A stretch of 5,295 nt of DNA from NCBI GenBank assembly GCA_003235465.1, contig QJWD01000139.1, positions 1 to 5,295 on the forward strand, read 5' to 3'. Each line of letters opens with the position of its first letter. Position 1 is the first letter of the stretch. Source of the DNA: Nitrospirota bacterium. GTDB lineage: Bacteria > Nitrospinota > Nitrospinia > Nitrospinales > VA-1. The position numbers and the translations under genes are program-made. Shown one piece after another: positions 1 through 4,580 of this stretch. Under the pieces are notes generated by a model. That model was given only the letters and a program-made list of their open reading frames with translations. It was not told the origin of the DNA and did not search any database.

Positions 1-222
1 GTCCTTGAGGATGAAGTCGATTTTCGTGGCCGTCTCGAACGCGAGGGCCTTGAAGCTTGCGCCGATAACCTCCTGCACCGACTTGTTGCTCTGCGCGTAG
101 GAAATCACCATGGAGAGAAGAAGCGGCAGGGTGCCGACCACGATCATCGTTCGGATGAGTTTGTTTTTAAGCCCCATGCGGGGCGGCGGCGGGTCGTTCT
201 CTTGAATGTTGCGATTTGCCAT
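1..222 (-). CDS. N-terminal part of a membrane-anchored sensor protein (probable sensor histidine kinase or chemoreceptor-like), cut by window edge
   Basis: Reading leftward from the ATG at 222 gives 74 residues with no stop before the edge. The order is a polar, proline-rich cytoplasmic start (NDPPPP, residues 9-14), a short basic stretch (KNKLIRT, 19-25), then one hydrophobic helix at about residues 26-41 (MIVVGTLPLLLSMVIS). A polar segment rich in Q, S, N and K follows (42-74, containing SNKSVQEVIGASFKALAFET). A single signal-anchor helix followed by such a helical extracytoplasmic start is common in Cache-type sensor kinases and related transducers. That family resemblance is the basis of the call; no kinase, HAMP or signalling domain is visible. 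No good Shine-Dalgarno site precedes the ATG. An in-frame GTG at 231 and an internal ATG at residue 16 are alternative starts. The gene is divergent from the receiver gene at 584 and may be its partner, by inference. Confidence 0.7.
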   Translation of the reverse strand, partial: MANRNIQENDPPPPRMGLKNKLIRTMIVVGTLPLLLSMVISYAQSNKSVQEVIGASFKALAFETATKIDFILKD

Positions 223-309
223 GGAGGACACGCGTCGTGATTCGGGAAACCGCGACGCCTTGCTTTAGGCGCCGTATGGACCGATAGCCTGTTTAATGCC
301 CCGCCGCCC

Positions 310-338
310 TTGACAGCCCGCGGGGCCAGACATAAATT
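310..338 (+). promoter_or_regulatory. Candidate sigma70-type promoter toward the receiver gene
   Basis: A perfect -35 hexamer TTGACA lies at 310-315, followed by a 17-bp spacer and TAAATT at 333-338 (four of six positions of TATAAT). Transcription would start near 345 and give a leader of about 240 nt before the receiver ATG, longer than usual. The match is good by consensus but unproven. Confidence 0.4.
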
Positions 339-367
339 TCATGAAAGGCCCGCTGCCAGGATGGCGC

Positions 368-383
368 ATTAATCACACTTAAT
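368..383. repeat. Small AT-rich inverted repeat in the divergent spacer
   Basis: ATTAA (368-372) and TTAAT (379-383) form a perfect inverted repeat around a 6-bp spacer, TCACAC. It overlaps the candidate minus-strand -10 region and sits in a locally AT-rich patch of a GC-rich spacer. A regulator-binding site is possible; no specific regulator is recognised. Confidence 0.3.
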
Positions 384-409
384 ATGATCCTGCGAGCCGG
401 ATTTGGCAA
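381..409 (-). promoter_or_regulatory. Candidate sigma70-type promoter toward the sensor gene
   Basis: Read on the minus strand, TTGCCA (409 to 404) is separated by 17 bp from CATATT (386 to 381). The -35 matches five of six positions and the -10 four of six. It would give a leader of about 150 nt for the sensor gene. The start region would face the plus-strand candidate at 310-338, so the two transcripts would overlap by a few tens of bases. The plus strand also has TATGAT at 383-388, but no matching -35. Confidence 0.3.
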
Positions 410-542
410 GTGTTGTATGGCTCCGGGATGCGGCGGGCGAGTTTCAGGAGAAGGGCGCGGCCCTGAGCCGTTTATTCGGTTCCGTCGTGAGGAAATCCGG
501 GGAGAGATTGGTTCCGCCACGCCGCGGGTTGTTGCAATAGGG

Positions 543-564
543 TGGGAATAACAATCTGTTCCCA
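543..564. repeat. Inverted repeat / 5'-leader hairpin just ahead of the receiver gene
   Basis: TGGGAA (543-548) and TTCCCA (559-564) are perfect inverted arms 10 bp apart. As RNA the stem can extend inward through a T549-G558 wobble and A550-T557, giving 8 bp with a six-base loop ACAATC. It ends 6 nt before the Shine-Dalgarno site of the receiver gene. It could be an operator or a translation-affecting hairpin; the sequence does not decide which. Confidence 0.45.
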
Positions 565-570
565 TTTATC

Positions 571-576
571 TGGAGG
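571..576 (+). promoter_or_regulatory. Ribosome binding site fixing the start of the receiver gene
   Basis: TGGAGG lies 7 nt before the ATG at 584. It selects this ATG over the in-frame GTG at 542, which would add 14 residues unlike any receiver-domain N-terminus and would lie inside the upstream hairpin. Confidence 0.8.
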
Positions 577-583
577 ATGCGAT

Positions 584-979
584 ATGGCACAGGGAAAAAT
601 TCTTGTGATCGACGATGAAGAAGACGTTCGCGAGGTGATCAGGCTGCATCTGGAAAGCGCCGGGTATAATATCCTTGAAGCGGTTGACGGCGAAGACGCC
701 ATCAAGACGCTGAGAAGCGAGGACAACATGATCAACGTGGGCGTCATCCTGTGCGATATACGCATGCCCAAGGTGAACGGCATCGAGTGCATCGACTTTC
801 TCAAGAAGGAGGCGCCGGGCATACCGGTGGTGGTTGTCACCGGCTACCCCGACACCGAGATGGCGGCCAACCTGATGAAAAAAGGCATCCGCGACTACCT
901 GGTGAAACCGGTGGAGAAGGAAAAGCTGCTCGGCACGGTGAAGGAGATCATCGCGAAGGGCAAGGAAACCGCCTTTTAG
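584..979 (+). CDS. Single-domain CheY-like response regulator receiver protein
   Basis: This 131-residue protein is essentially one phospho-receiver domain with no output domain. All expected active-site residues are visible: the acidic pair D10-D11 after strand one (KILVIDDEEDVREVI), the phospho-acceptor D58 in VILCDIRMP, T86 in VVVVTGY, and K108 followed by P109 in DYLVKP. Aromatic Y105 occupies the usual switch position. In such proteins a histidine kinase transfers phosphate to the aspartate, and the effect comes from protein-protein contacts or phosphorelay. The start is set by a strong TGGAGG site 7 nt upstream. The gene stands alone, divergent from a membrane sensor fragment at 1-222, and is closed by a strong terminator, so it is probably monocistronic. 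Its partner and target are unknown; pairing with the divergent sensor is an inference. Confidence 0.93.
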   Translation: MAQGKILVIDDEEDVREVIRLHLESAGYNILEAVDGEDAIKTLRSEDNMINVGVILCDIRMPKVNGIECIDFLKKEAPGIPVVVVTGYPDTEMAANLMKKGIRDYLVKPVEKEKLLGTVKEIIAKGKETAF

Positions 980-1022
980 GTTTGCCGTGGCCGCACGCGG
1001 CGGCGCGGAACGTTCTCATGCC

Positions 1023-1053
1023 CCCCGCAGCCTTCCGGTTGCGGGGTTTTTTT
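1023..1053 (+). terminator. Strong intrinsic terminator after the receiver gene
   Basis: The arms CCCCGCAGCC (1023-1032) and GGTTGCGGGG (1037-1046) form a 10-bp stem with one G-T wobble and a TTCC loop. Seven T residues follow (1047-1053). This is a textbook Rho-independent terminator 44 nt past the receiver stop codon. Confidence 0.93.
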
Positions 1054-1092
1054 CTGCCTGGGCGGCGCCGGGCGGCCCCCGCAGGATTTTTT
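1054..1092 (+). terminator. Probable second, tandem terminator
   Basis: Directly after the first T-tract, CTGC (1054-1057) pairs with GCAG (1081-1084). GGG (1060-1062) pairs with CCC (1078-1080) inside it, with small bulges and a GC-rich apex. GATTTTTT follows (1085-1092), and another T run at 1099-1105. It is less regular than the first hairpin and probably acts as a backup. Confidence 0.45.
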
Positions 1093-1131
1093 CCTTCCTT
1101 TTTTTAATCAATCAGTTGCGGATTTTTGGGA

Positions 1132-1160
1132 TTGCAAAGGCCGGGCTTTTGGTCTAGATT
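1132..1160 (+). promoter_or_regulatory. Candidate promoter for the PII-yggS-proC cluster
   Basis: TTGCAA (1132-1137), a 17-bp spacer and TAGATT (1155-1160) each match four of six consensus bases. Position supports it: it lies just after the terminators and just before the PII gene. The predicted start near 1167 would leave a leader of only a few bases, in keeping with the absence of a Shine-Dalgarno site at the PII start. Confidence 0.35.
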
Positions 1161-1172
1161 ATTGCCACTGCC

Positions 1173-1511
1173 ATGAAAATGATCCGTTGTTACATCCGCC
1201 ATGAAAAGCTCGACCTGGTGCGTGAAAAGCTGTTCGAGCTCGGTGTGCCCGGCCTCTCGGTCAGCGAGGTGCGGGGCATTGGCAAGCCGATGAGCCAGCT
1301 GAAATCCGCTCCCGGTTCGCGCGTTCCCGAATTCTCGCCGCGCCTGGAAATCTCCCTCGTTCTCGCCGACGAGGCGGTGAACGAGGTCGTCGAGATGCTC
1401 ACCGCCACGGTGCGCACCGGCAAACTGGGCGACGGCAAGATCTTCATCCTGCCGGTGGAAGGTGCGATTCGGATTCGCACCGGTGAAAGCGGCGAGCAGG
1501 CGCTTTATTGA
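1173..1511 (+). CDS. PII-family nitrogen regulatory protein with a divergent T-loop (GlnB/GlnK-like)
   Basis: The protein has 112 residues, the same length as E. coli GlnB. Family landmarks are visible: the N-terminal strand and helix (MIRCYIRHEKLDLVREKL), EVRGIG at 32-37, the B-loop TGKLGDGKIF at 82-91 that holds ATP phosphates, and the C-loop IRIRTGE at 99-105. PII trimers read ATP/ADP and 2-oxoglutarate and dock on transporters and enzymes through the T-loop. Here that loop (about residues 38-56) is one residue shorter than in GlnB and reads KPMSQLKSAPGSRVPEF. The uridylylated Tyr51 is missing, Gln39, which helps hold Mg-ATP and 2-oxoglutarate, is Pro39, and Lys58 is Arg57. GlnD-type control is therefore unlikely and 2-oxoglutarate sensing may be changed, by inference. 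No Shine-Dalgarno site precedes ATG 1173; an in-frame ATG two codons later is possible. yggS follows after 47 nt. Confidence 0.88.
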   Translation: MKMIRCYIRHEKLDLVREKLFELGVPGLSVSEVRGIGKPMSQLKSAPGSRVPEFSPRLEISLVLADEAVNEVVEMLTATVRTGKLGDGKIFILPVEGAIRIRTGESGEQALY

Positions 1512-1558
1512 GCGAGGTCCTCTCGCGTCCCTCCTGATTTCCCAAGGGGAATAAACAG

Positions 1559-2236
1559 GTGATTGCCGACCAACTGGCAGCCGTACATAGGCGCATGGCC
1601 GAAGCCGCCCGAAGGGCCGGCCGCGATCCGGCGTCGGTGCGTCTTGTCCTGGCGAGCAAGACGGTGCCTGCCGAGCGCATCGCGTTGGCGGTGGAGGCGG
1701 GCGAGCGCTTGTTCGGCGAGAACCGCGTGCAGGAGGCGACGCGGAAGATCGACGCCCTCGAAGGGCGGGGCATCGCCTGGCATTTCATCGGCCATTTGCA
1801 GAAAAACAAGGTAAAATATATTATTGGGCGTTTCGCGCTGATCCACTCGGTGGACAGCGTGGACCTGGCCCGGACGATCAGCGAAAAGAGCCGGGAGCAC
1901 GGGCTGGTGACGCCGATCCTCATTCAAGTCAACATCTCGGGCGAGGCGTCGAAATCCGGCGTCGGCCCGGAGGAACTTGGAGAGACGCTTCAGGCGGTGG
2001 CCGACTTGCCCGGGGTTCGCGTGGACGGCCTCATGGCCATTCCGCCCTACGATCCGGACCCGGAGGCCTCGCGCCCATATTTCAAGGCCCTGGCCGGGCT
2101 CAGGGAACGCCACCAGGGCCGGGTTGCCATGAAGGAGCTTTCCATGGGCATGTCCGGCGATTTTGAAGTGGCGATCGAGGAAGGGGCGACGCTCGTCAGG
2201 GTCGGCAGCGCGGTTTTCGGCGAGCGGCAGGGTTGA
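1559..2236 (+). CDS. yggS: YggS/PROSC family pyridoxal 5'-phosphate homeostasis protein
   Basis: The protein has 225 residues, typical for this single-domain, alanine-racemase-like TIM barrel. It binds PLP without known catalytic activity and buffers the cofactor in the cytoplasm, affecting amino-acid metabolism. Lys34 in LVLASKTVP is the expected Schiff-base lysine. Other family blocks are GENRVQEA (53-60), WHFIGHLQKNKVK (74-86), HSVDS (96-100), IQVN (122-125), LSMGMSGDFEVAI (194-206) and RVGSAVFG (214-221), the last two forming the phosphate-binding end. The GTG start at 1559 is preceded by AAGGGGA at 1544-1550 with 8 nt spacing. It lies 47 nt after the PII gene and 60 nt before proC on the same strand, with no terminator between, so cotranscription is likely. 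yggS next to proC is a widespread arrangement. In cyanobacteria the homologue PipY is tied genetically to PII signalling through PipX. Confidence 0.95.
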   Translation: MIADQLAAVHRRMAEAARRAGRDPASVRLVLASKTVPAERIALAVEAGERLFGENRVQEATRKIDALEGRGIAWHFIGHLQKNKVKYIIGRFALIHSVDSVDLARTISEKSREHGLVTPILIQVNISGEASKSGVGPEELGETLQAVADLPGVRVDGLMAIPPYDPDPEASRPYFKALAGLRERHQGRVAMKELSMGMSGDFEVAIEEGATLVRVGSAVFGERQG

Positions 2237-2296
2237 ATAACTTCACTCCCGTCTTAAGGCGGAAAGCAGGCGCCATGGGGCGCGTTCGGAGGTTTC

Positions 2297-3169
2297 GTGC
2301 TTAAAGGAAAAAAGCTGGGTTTCATCGGCGGCGGCAACATGGCCGAGGCGATGATCCGCGGGTTGACGTCGGCGGCGTTCATCGAAGGCAAGAACATCCT
2401 CGTGTTCGACCCGCGTCCGGAGCGCCTCGATTTCCTGCACCGGGAATACCGCATCAAACCCGCCGCCGGCAACCGCGACCTGGTGGACAAATCCGATATC
2501 GTCATTCTCGCCGTCAAGCCGCAGATCGTGAAACAGGTTCTCCTGGATATCGGCGGCTGCGTAGCCGAGAGGCATCTTGTCATCTCCATCGCCGCCGGGG
2601 TGCCGATCTCCATCATCGAGGACACCCTCGCGGAGGGCGGTTGCACCTCCTCGGCGGTGGTCCGCACCATGCCGAACACGCCGGCGCTGGTGGGGCGGGG
2701 CGTCACCGCCATCGCCTCGGGCACCCAGGTGTCGAAAACCGACGTCAAAATCGCCCACCGCGTTTTCGAGGCCATCGGCACGACGGTGGATGTCGATGAA
2801 GTCCACCTGGATGCGGTGACGGGCCTCTCGGGCAGCGGCCCCGCCTATATTTTCCTGATCATCGAAGCGCTGTCGGATGCGGGGGTGAAGATGGGCCTGC
2901 CGAGGGATGTCGCCAACGCGCTGACGCTGCAAACCGTGCTCGGCTCGGCGGAACTCGCGGCCAAGAGCGGCAAGCACCCGGGCGAACTGAAAGACATGGT
3001 GACGTCGCCGGCGGGCACGACCATCTCCGGGTTGCACACGCTGGAGGCGGGGGGGCTGCGCACCACGTTAATGGACGCGGTGGAGGCGTCCACCCTGCGC
3101 TCGCGCAAGCTAGGCGAGATGGCGCTTGAAAACACCAGCGCCGGCCGCACCAAAAAGAAAGACCCCTGA
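2297..3169 (+). CDS. proC: Pyrroline-5-carboxylate reductase
   Basis: This cytoplasmic enzyme reduces 1-pyrroline-5-carboxylate to L-proline with NAD(P)H, the last step of proline synthesis. The 290-residue product carries an N-terminal Rossmann fold with LGFIGGGNMAEAMIRG (7-22), AVKP (82-85) and VVRTMPNTPALVGRG (121-135). The C-terminal helical dimer domain follows, with the family signature spread over LDAVTGLSGSGPAY (171-184) and the stretch to about residue 222, then KDMVTSPAGTT (232-242). It is about 20 residues longer than many ProC proteins, owing to a polar C-terminal tail ending KKKDP. The GTG start at 2297 has GGAGG at 2288-2292, a rather short spacing of 4 nt. The ATG at 2275 is out of frame. 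proC is the last gene of the PII-yggS-proC cluster and converges on the small membrane protein gene. Confidence 0.96.
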   Translation: MLKGKKLGFIGGGNMAEAMIRGLTSAAFIEGKNILVFDPRPERLDFLHREYRIKPAAGNRDLVDKSDIVILAVKPQIVKQVLLDIGGCVAERHLVISIAAGVPISIIEDTLAEGGCTSSAVVRTMPNTPALVGRGVTAIASGTQVSKTDVKIAHRVFEAIGTTVDVDEVHLDAVTGLSGSGPAYIFLIIEALSDAGVKMGLPRDVANALTLQTVLGSAELAAKSGKHPGELKDMVTSPAGTTISGLHTLEAGGLRTTLMDAVEASTLRSRKLGEMALENTSAGRTKKKDP

Positions 3170-3196
3170 AAGGCGCGGCGCGCCCGGGGTTTCAGG
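3165..3196 (-). terminator. Hairpin in the convergent gap, probable terminator for the minus-strand genes
   Basis: CCTGAAA (3165-3171) and TTTCAGG (3190-3196) form a perfect 7-bp stem. Inside it GGCG (3172-3175) can pair with CGCC (3181-3184). On the minus strand the hairpin is followed by GGTC and then TTTCTTTTT, which suits termination of the larE and small-protein transcript within the end of proC. On the plus strand there is only a short T-poor tail, so proC termination here is less certain. Confidence 0.45.
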
Positions 3197-3200
3197 CGGG

Positions 3201-3437
3201 TTATTTCGAGCGGAATTTCTGCCATTCGCCGAGGCCGACGAGGGCAAACCCGAGCAGGATGATCCACGTGGGCCGAAGCACGTGCTCGGGCTTTTGCACG
3301 AACATCATCAGCATCACCATCACGCCGAACATGGTGATGGTGAGGCCGGTGTAAACGTTGCTAAGCCCCTTGGCGAAACGGTCGGGGTTCTTGAGGTCCC
3401 GTTTGATTTCCGGCTTCAGCTCCACCTTCCAGAACAT
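3201..3437 (-). CDS. Small two-helix membrane protein of unknown function
   Basis: I do not recognise a family for this 78-residue protein. It begins with a charged cytosolic-looking stretch (residues 1-23, with KVELKPEIKRDLKNP). Two hydrophobic helices follow, about 28-47 and about 56-71, joined by a short polar loop QKPEHVLRP, and the protein ends in QKFRSK. The first helix is rich in methionine (M36, M40, M42, M44, M45). The ATG at 3437 has GGGAG 8 nt upstream, and that site begins directly after the larE stop codon. The 13-nt gap strongly suggests cotranscription and translational coupling with larE. The good ribosome site, clear membrane topology and tight coupling support a real gene. 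It is not YggT, although yggS and proC are nearby. Whether it helps LarE or only shares its transcript cannot be told. Confidence 0.75.
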   Translation of the reverse strand: MFWKVELKPEIKRDLKNPDRFAKGLSNVYTGLTITMFGVMVMLMMFVQKPEHVLRPTWIILLGFALVGLGEWQKFRSK

Positions 3438-3444
3438 GCCCGTA

Positions 3445-3450
3445 TCTCCC
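3445..3450 (-). promoter_or_regulatory. Ribosome binding site abutting the larE stop codon
   Basis: On the minus strand GGGAGA follows immediately after the larE TAA (3453-3451) and lies 7 nt before the ATG at 3437. Ribosomes finishing larE would sit on this site, which fits coupled translation of the small membrane protein. Confidence 0.65.
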
Positions 3451-4257
3451 TTATCGCCACATCCCCTCGTTCATCCGGCCGGAGCGGAACCCCTCGACAT
3501 CCACGGTGATGAACTTGAAGCCCAGAGCTTTGATCCGGCGGCTCGCGTCCTCGGCGGGGCCGTTTAAAAAGCGCGGAATATCTTCCTTCCTGAGCTCGAT
3601 GCGCGCCACATCGCCATGGTGGCGGACGCGCAGGTCGCTGAAACCGAGCGACAGCAGGATGTCCTCCGCGCGTTCGATGGCCGATAGCTTTTCCGTCGTG
3701 ATTGGTTCGCCGTAAGGCACCCTGGACGACAGGCAGGCCATCGCCGGTTTCGACCACACGCGAAGCCCGCGTTCCTTCGACAGGGCGCGGACGTCGTCCT
3801 TGCCGAACCCCGCTTCGACAAGCGGGCTTAAAATGCCGTGCTCGCGCGCCGCGGCGATGCCTGGCCGGTGGTCGCCCAGGTCGTCCCGGTTGATGCCGTT
3901 CACGATATGAGCGAGGCCGCGTTCCCTGGCCAGGCGGGCAAGCTTGCCGTAGAGTTCCGATTTGCAGTGGTAGCAGCGGTTCTCCGGGTTCCGGCGGTAA
4001 TCGGGCGAGGCCATCTCCTCGGTATCGAGGATTTCGTGCGGCGCGCCGAGTTCCTGCGCCAGGCGGGCCGCCTCTTTCAGTTCGCGGTTCGGCAGGCTTT
4101 CGGAACGGGCGGTGACGGCGAGCACGTTTCCGGGCAGCACCTCGCAGGCGACGGAAAGCACGAGCGCGCTGTCGACGCCGCCGGAAAAGGCGACCAGGGC
4201 GCTGCCGAGTTCCTCGAACCGGTTTATGAGCTGTGCGTGTTTTTGAGTGAGGGACAT
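3451..4257 (-). CDS. larE: LarE-type ATP-dependent sacrificial sulfur transferase (PP-loop family)
   Basis: The 268 residues match the usual LarE length. The ATP-pyrophosphatase PP-loop is LVAFSGGVDSALVLSVA (21-37). LarE adenylates a carboxylate of the nicotinate-derived cofactor precursor, then donates sulfur, helping to build the nickel-pincer nucleotide of lactate racemase and related enzymes. C175 in PAMACLSSRVPYGEPIT aligns with the sulfur-donor cysteine (C176) of the Lactobacillus plantarum enzyme. C95 and C98 (NRCYHCKSELY) complete a three-cysteine set. Homologues with three cysteines are thought to bind an iron-sulfur cluster and need not sacrifice their own cysteine. NGINRDDLGDHRPG (120-133) is another family block. 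The ATG at 4257 has a weak, close AGG. larB, larC and larA are not in the window, so the real acceptor is unproven. The small membrane protein gene follows at once. Confidence 0.88.
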   Translation of the reverse strand: MSLTQKHAQLINRFEELGSALVAFSGGVDSALVLSVACEVLPGNVLAVTARSESLPNRELKEAARLAQELGAPHEILDTEEMASPDYRRNPENRCYHCKSELYGKLARLARERGLAHIVNGINRDDLGDHRPGIAAAREHGILSPLVEAGFGKDDVRALSKERGLRVWSKPAMACLSSRVPYGEPITTEKLSAIERAEDILLSLGFSDLRVRHHGDVARIELRKEDIPRFLNGPAEDASRRIKALGFKFITVDVEGFRSGRMNEGMWR

Positions 4258-4282
4258 GATCCTACCAAGGGTTTCGGCCTAG

Positions 4283-4291
4283 GTTATCACA
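4283..4291 (-). promoter_or_regulatory. Candidate extended -10 promoter element for larE
   Basis: On the minus strand TGTGATAAC has the TGN extension followed by GATAAC, four of six matches to TATAAT. It lies between the preceding terminator and the larE ATG and would give a leader of about 20 nt. No -35 hexamer of quality is seen at the right distance, so support is weak. Confidence 0.25.
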
Positions 4292-4301
4292 AAGCGTTGC
4301 G

Positions 4302-4339
4302 AAAAAAAATCCGGGAACGGCCAGGGGCCGCTCCCGGAT
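4302..4339 (-). terminator. Strong intrinsic terminator upstream of larE
   Basis: ATCCGGGA (4309-4316) and TCCCGGAT (4332-4339) form 8 bp. After a single mismatch, CGGCC (4318-4322) pairs with GGCCG (4326-4330) around a three-base loop. On the minus strand a run of eight T follows (4309 to 4302). This should stop transcripts coming from moaA, about 240 nt past its stop codon and about 45 nt before the larE start, and so separates the two genes. Confidence 0.88.
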
Positions 4340-4357
4340 AACGAGGAGGAGGAATGT

Positions 4358-4376
4358 CTCGCTGGCGGGGCCGATG
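4358..4376. repeat. 19-nt direct repeat, spacer copy
   Basis: CTCGCTGGCGGGGCCGATG occurs here and again at 4866-4884 inside moaA, on the same strand. Flanking bases differ on both sides (T/A before, C/T after). On the minus strand both copies would read IGPASE in one frame, but neighbouring translated residues do not resemble MoaA. Confidence 0.75.
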
Positions 4377-4388
4377 CTGCGCTTAGTG

Positions 4389-4435
4389 CCCGCTCGTTTA
4401 TTTTGATGCTGCACGAGGCCCGCGGGATTTTTTTT
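4389..4435 (+). terminator. Possible plus-strand terminator in the moaA-larE spacer
   Basis: CCCGCTCGT (4389-4397) can pair with ACGAG (4413-4417) and, after a five-base bulge, CGGG (4423-4426). An A and then eight T follow (4428-4435). The T-tract is strong and the stem imperfect. It may block antisense transcription into moaA, or end a short plus-strand RNA. Confidence 0.35.
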
Positions 4436-4485
4436 CGCCGCCACCTTTTAGGCCGGCTGGCCCCGGTTTTACGAACAAGTCCGGA

Positions 4486-4519
4486 AACCCTTTCTGACAA
4501 AAGGGTTCACATCGAACCC
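4486..4519. repeat. Two overlapping, mutually exclusive inverted repeats
   Basis: AACCCTTT (4486-4493) pairs perfectly with AAAGGGTT (4500-4507). GGGTTC (4503-4508), which shares bases with it, pairs perfectly with GAACCC (4514-4519). Only one stem can form at a time. On the minus strand the GGGTTC/GAACCC stem is followed by TTTT, so it could act as a weak terminator for moaA. Confidence 0.5.
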
Positions 4520-4536
4520 GGTGGACGGCGGGCGGC

Positions 4537-4563
4537 AAAAAATGCAGGTGGAAGGGCCCTTCC
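4537..4563 (-). terminator. Possible moaA terminator
   Basis: GGAAGGGCCCTTCC (4550-4563) is a perfect 14-bp palindrome starting 18 nt past the moaA stop codon. On the minus strand it is followed after 7 nt by six T (4542 to 4537). The gap before the T-tract is longer than ideal, so termination here may be partial. Confidence 0.4.
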
Positions 4564-4580
4564 CAGGCGATGTTTGGGGC

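Larger units (their letters stand above)
4258..4580. other. Structured 323-bp spacer between moaA and larE without a convincing gene
   Basis: No reading frame here has family resemblance or coding character. A minus-strand frame at 4444-4262 reads through a terminator hairpin and its T-tract. A 10-codon plus frame at 4354-4386 follows a good AGGAGG-like stretch but is too small to call. The spacer holds several hairpins, two runs of eight A or T, and a 19-base exact match to moaA. All are listed separately. Confidence 0.6.

Noticed and set aside
403..418. Possible sigma54 promoter (TTGGCAAG then TTGT)
   Set aside because: The -24 GG is present but the GC expected 10 bp later is AT, so the invariant -12 element is missing.
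1505..2113. 202-codon open frame on the minus strand across yggS
   Set aside because: Antisense shadow of a well-supported gene in GC-rich DNA; the product shows no recognisable motif.
2243..3037. 264-codon open frame on the minus strand across proC
   Set aside because: It is an antisense shadow of proC: arginine-, glycine- and histidine-rich low-complexity protein, no family resemblance, while proC has full motif support on the other strand.
3126..3509. Plus-strand frame encoding a histidine cluster (HEHHQHHHHAEHGD) that looks like a metal-binding protein
   Set aside because: The histidines come from reading CAT codons, which are the complement of the methionine-rich helix of the small membrane protein. 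The start lies inside proC and there is no ribosome site.
3838..4341. 167-codon open frame on the plus strand across larE
   Set aside because: Antisense shadow of larE; it also runs through the terminator hairpin at 4302-4339.
4354..4386. 10-codon plus-strand frame (MSRWRGRCCA) after an AGGAGGAGG stretch
   Set aside because: The ribosome-site match is good but the frame is very short, has no identified promoter, and no known peptide family fits.
4262..4444. 60-codon minus-strand frame in the moaA-larE spacer
   Set aside because: It translates through the terminator stem and T8 tract (giving FFF), starts with GTG without a spaced ribosome site, and has no family resemblance.
4451..4470. Plus-strand CCGG-N6-CCGG hairpin followed by TTTT
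   Set aside because: Only four base pairs with a short T run; expected often in GC-rich sequence.
4503..4519. GGGTTC-N5-GAACCC resembling a tRNA T-arm
   Set aside because: The TTC would lie in the stem rather than in a seven-base loop, and no acceptor, D or anticodon arm can be drawn around it.
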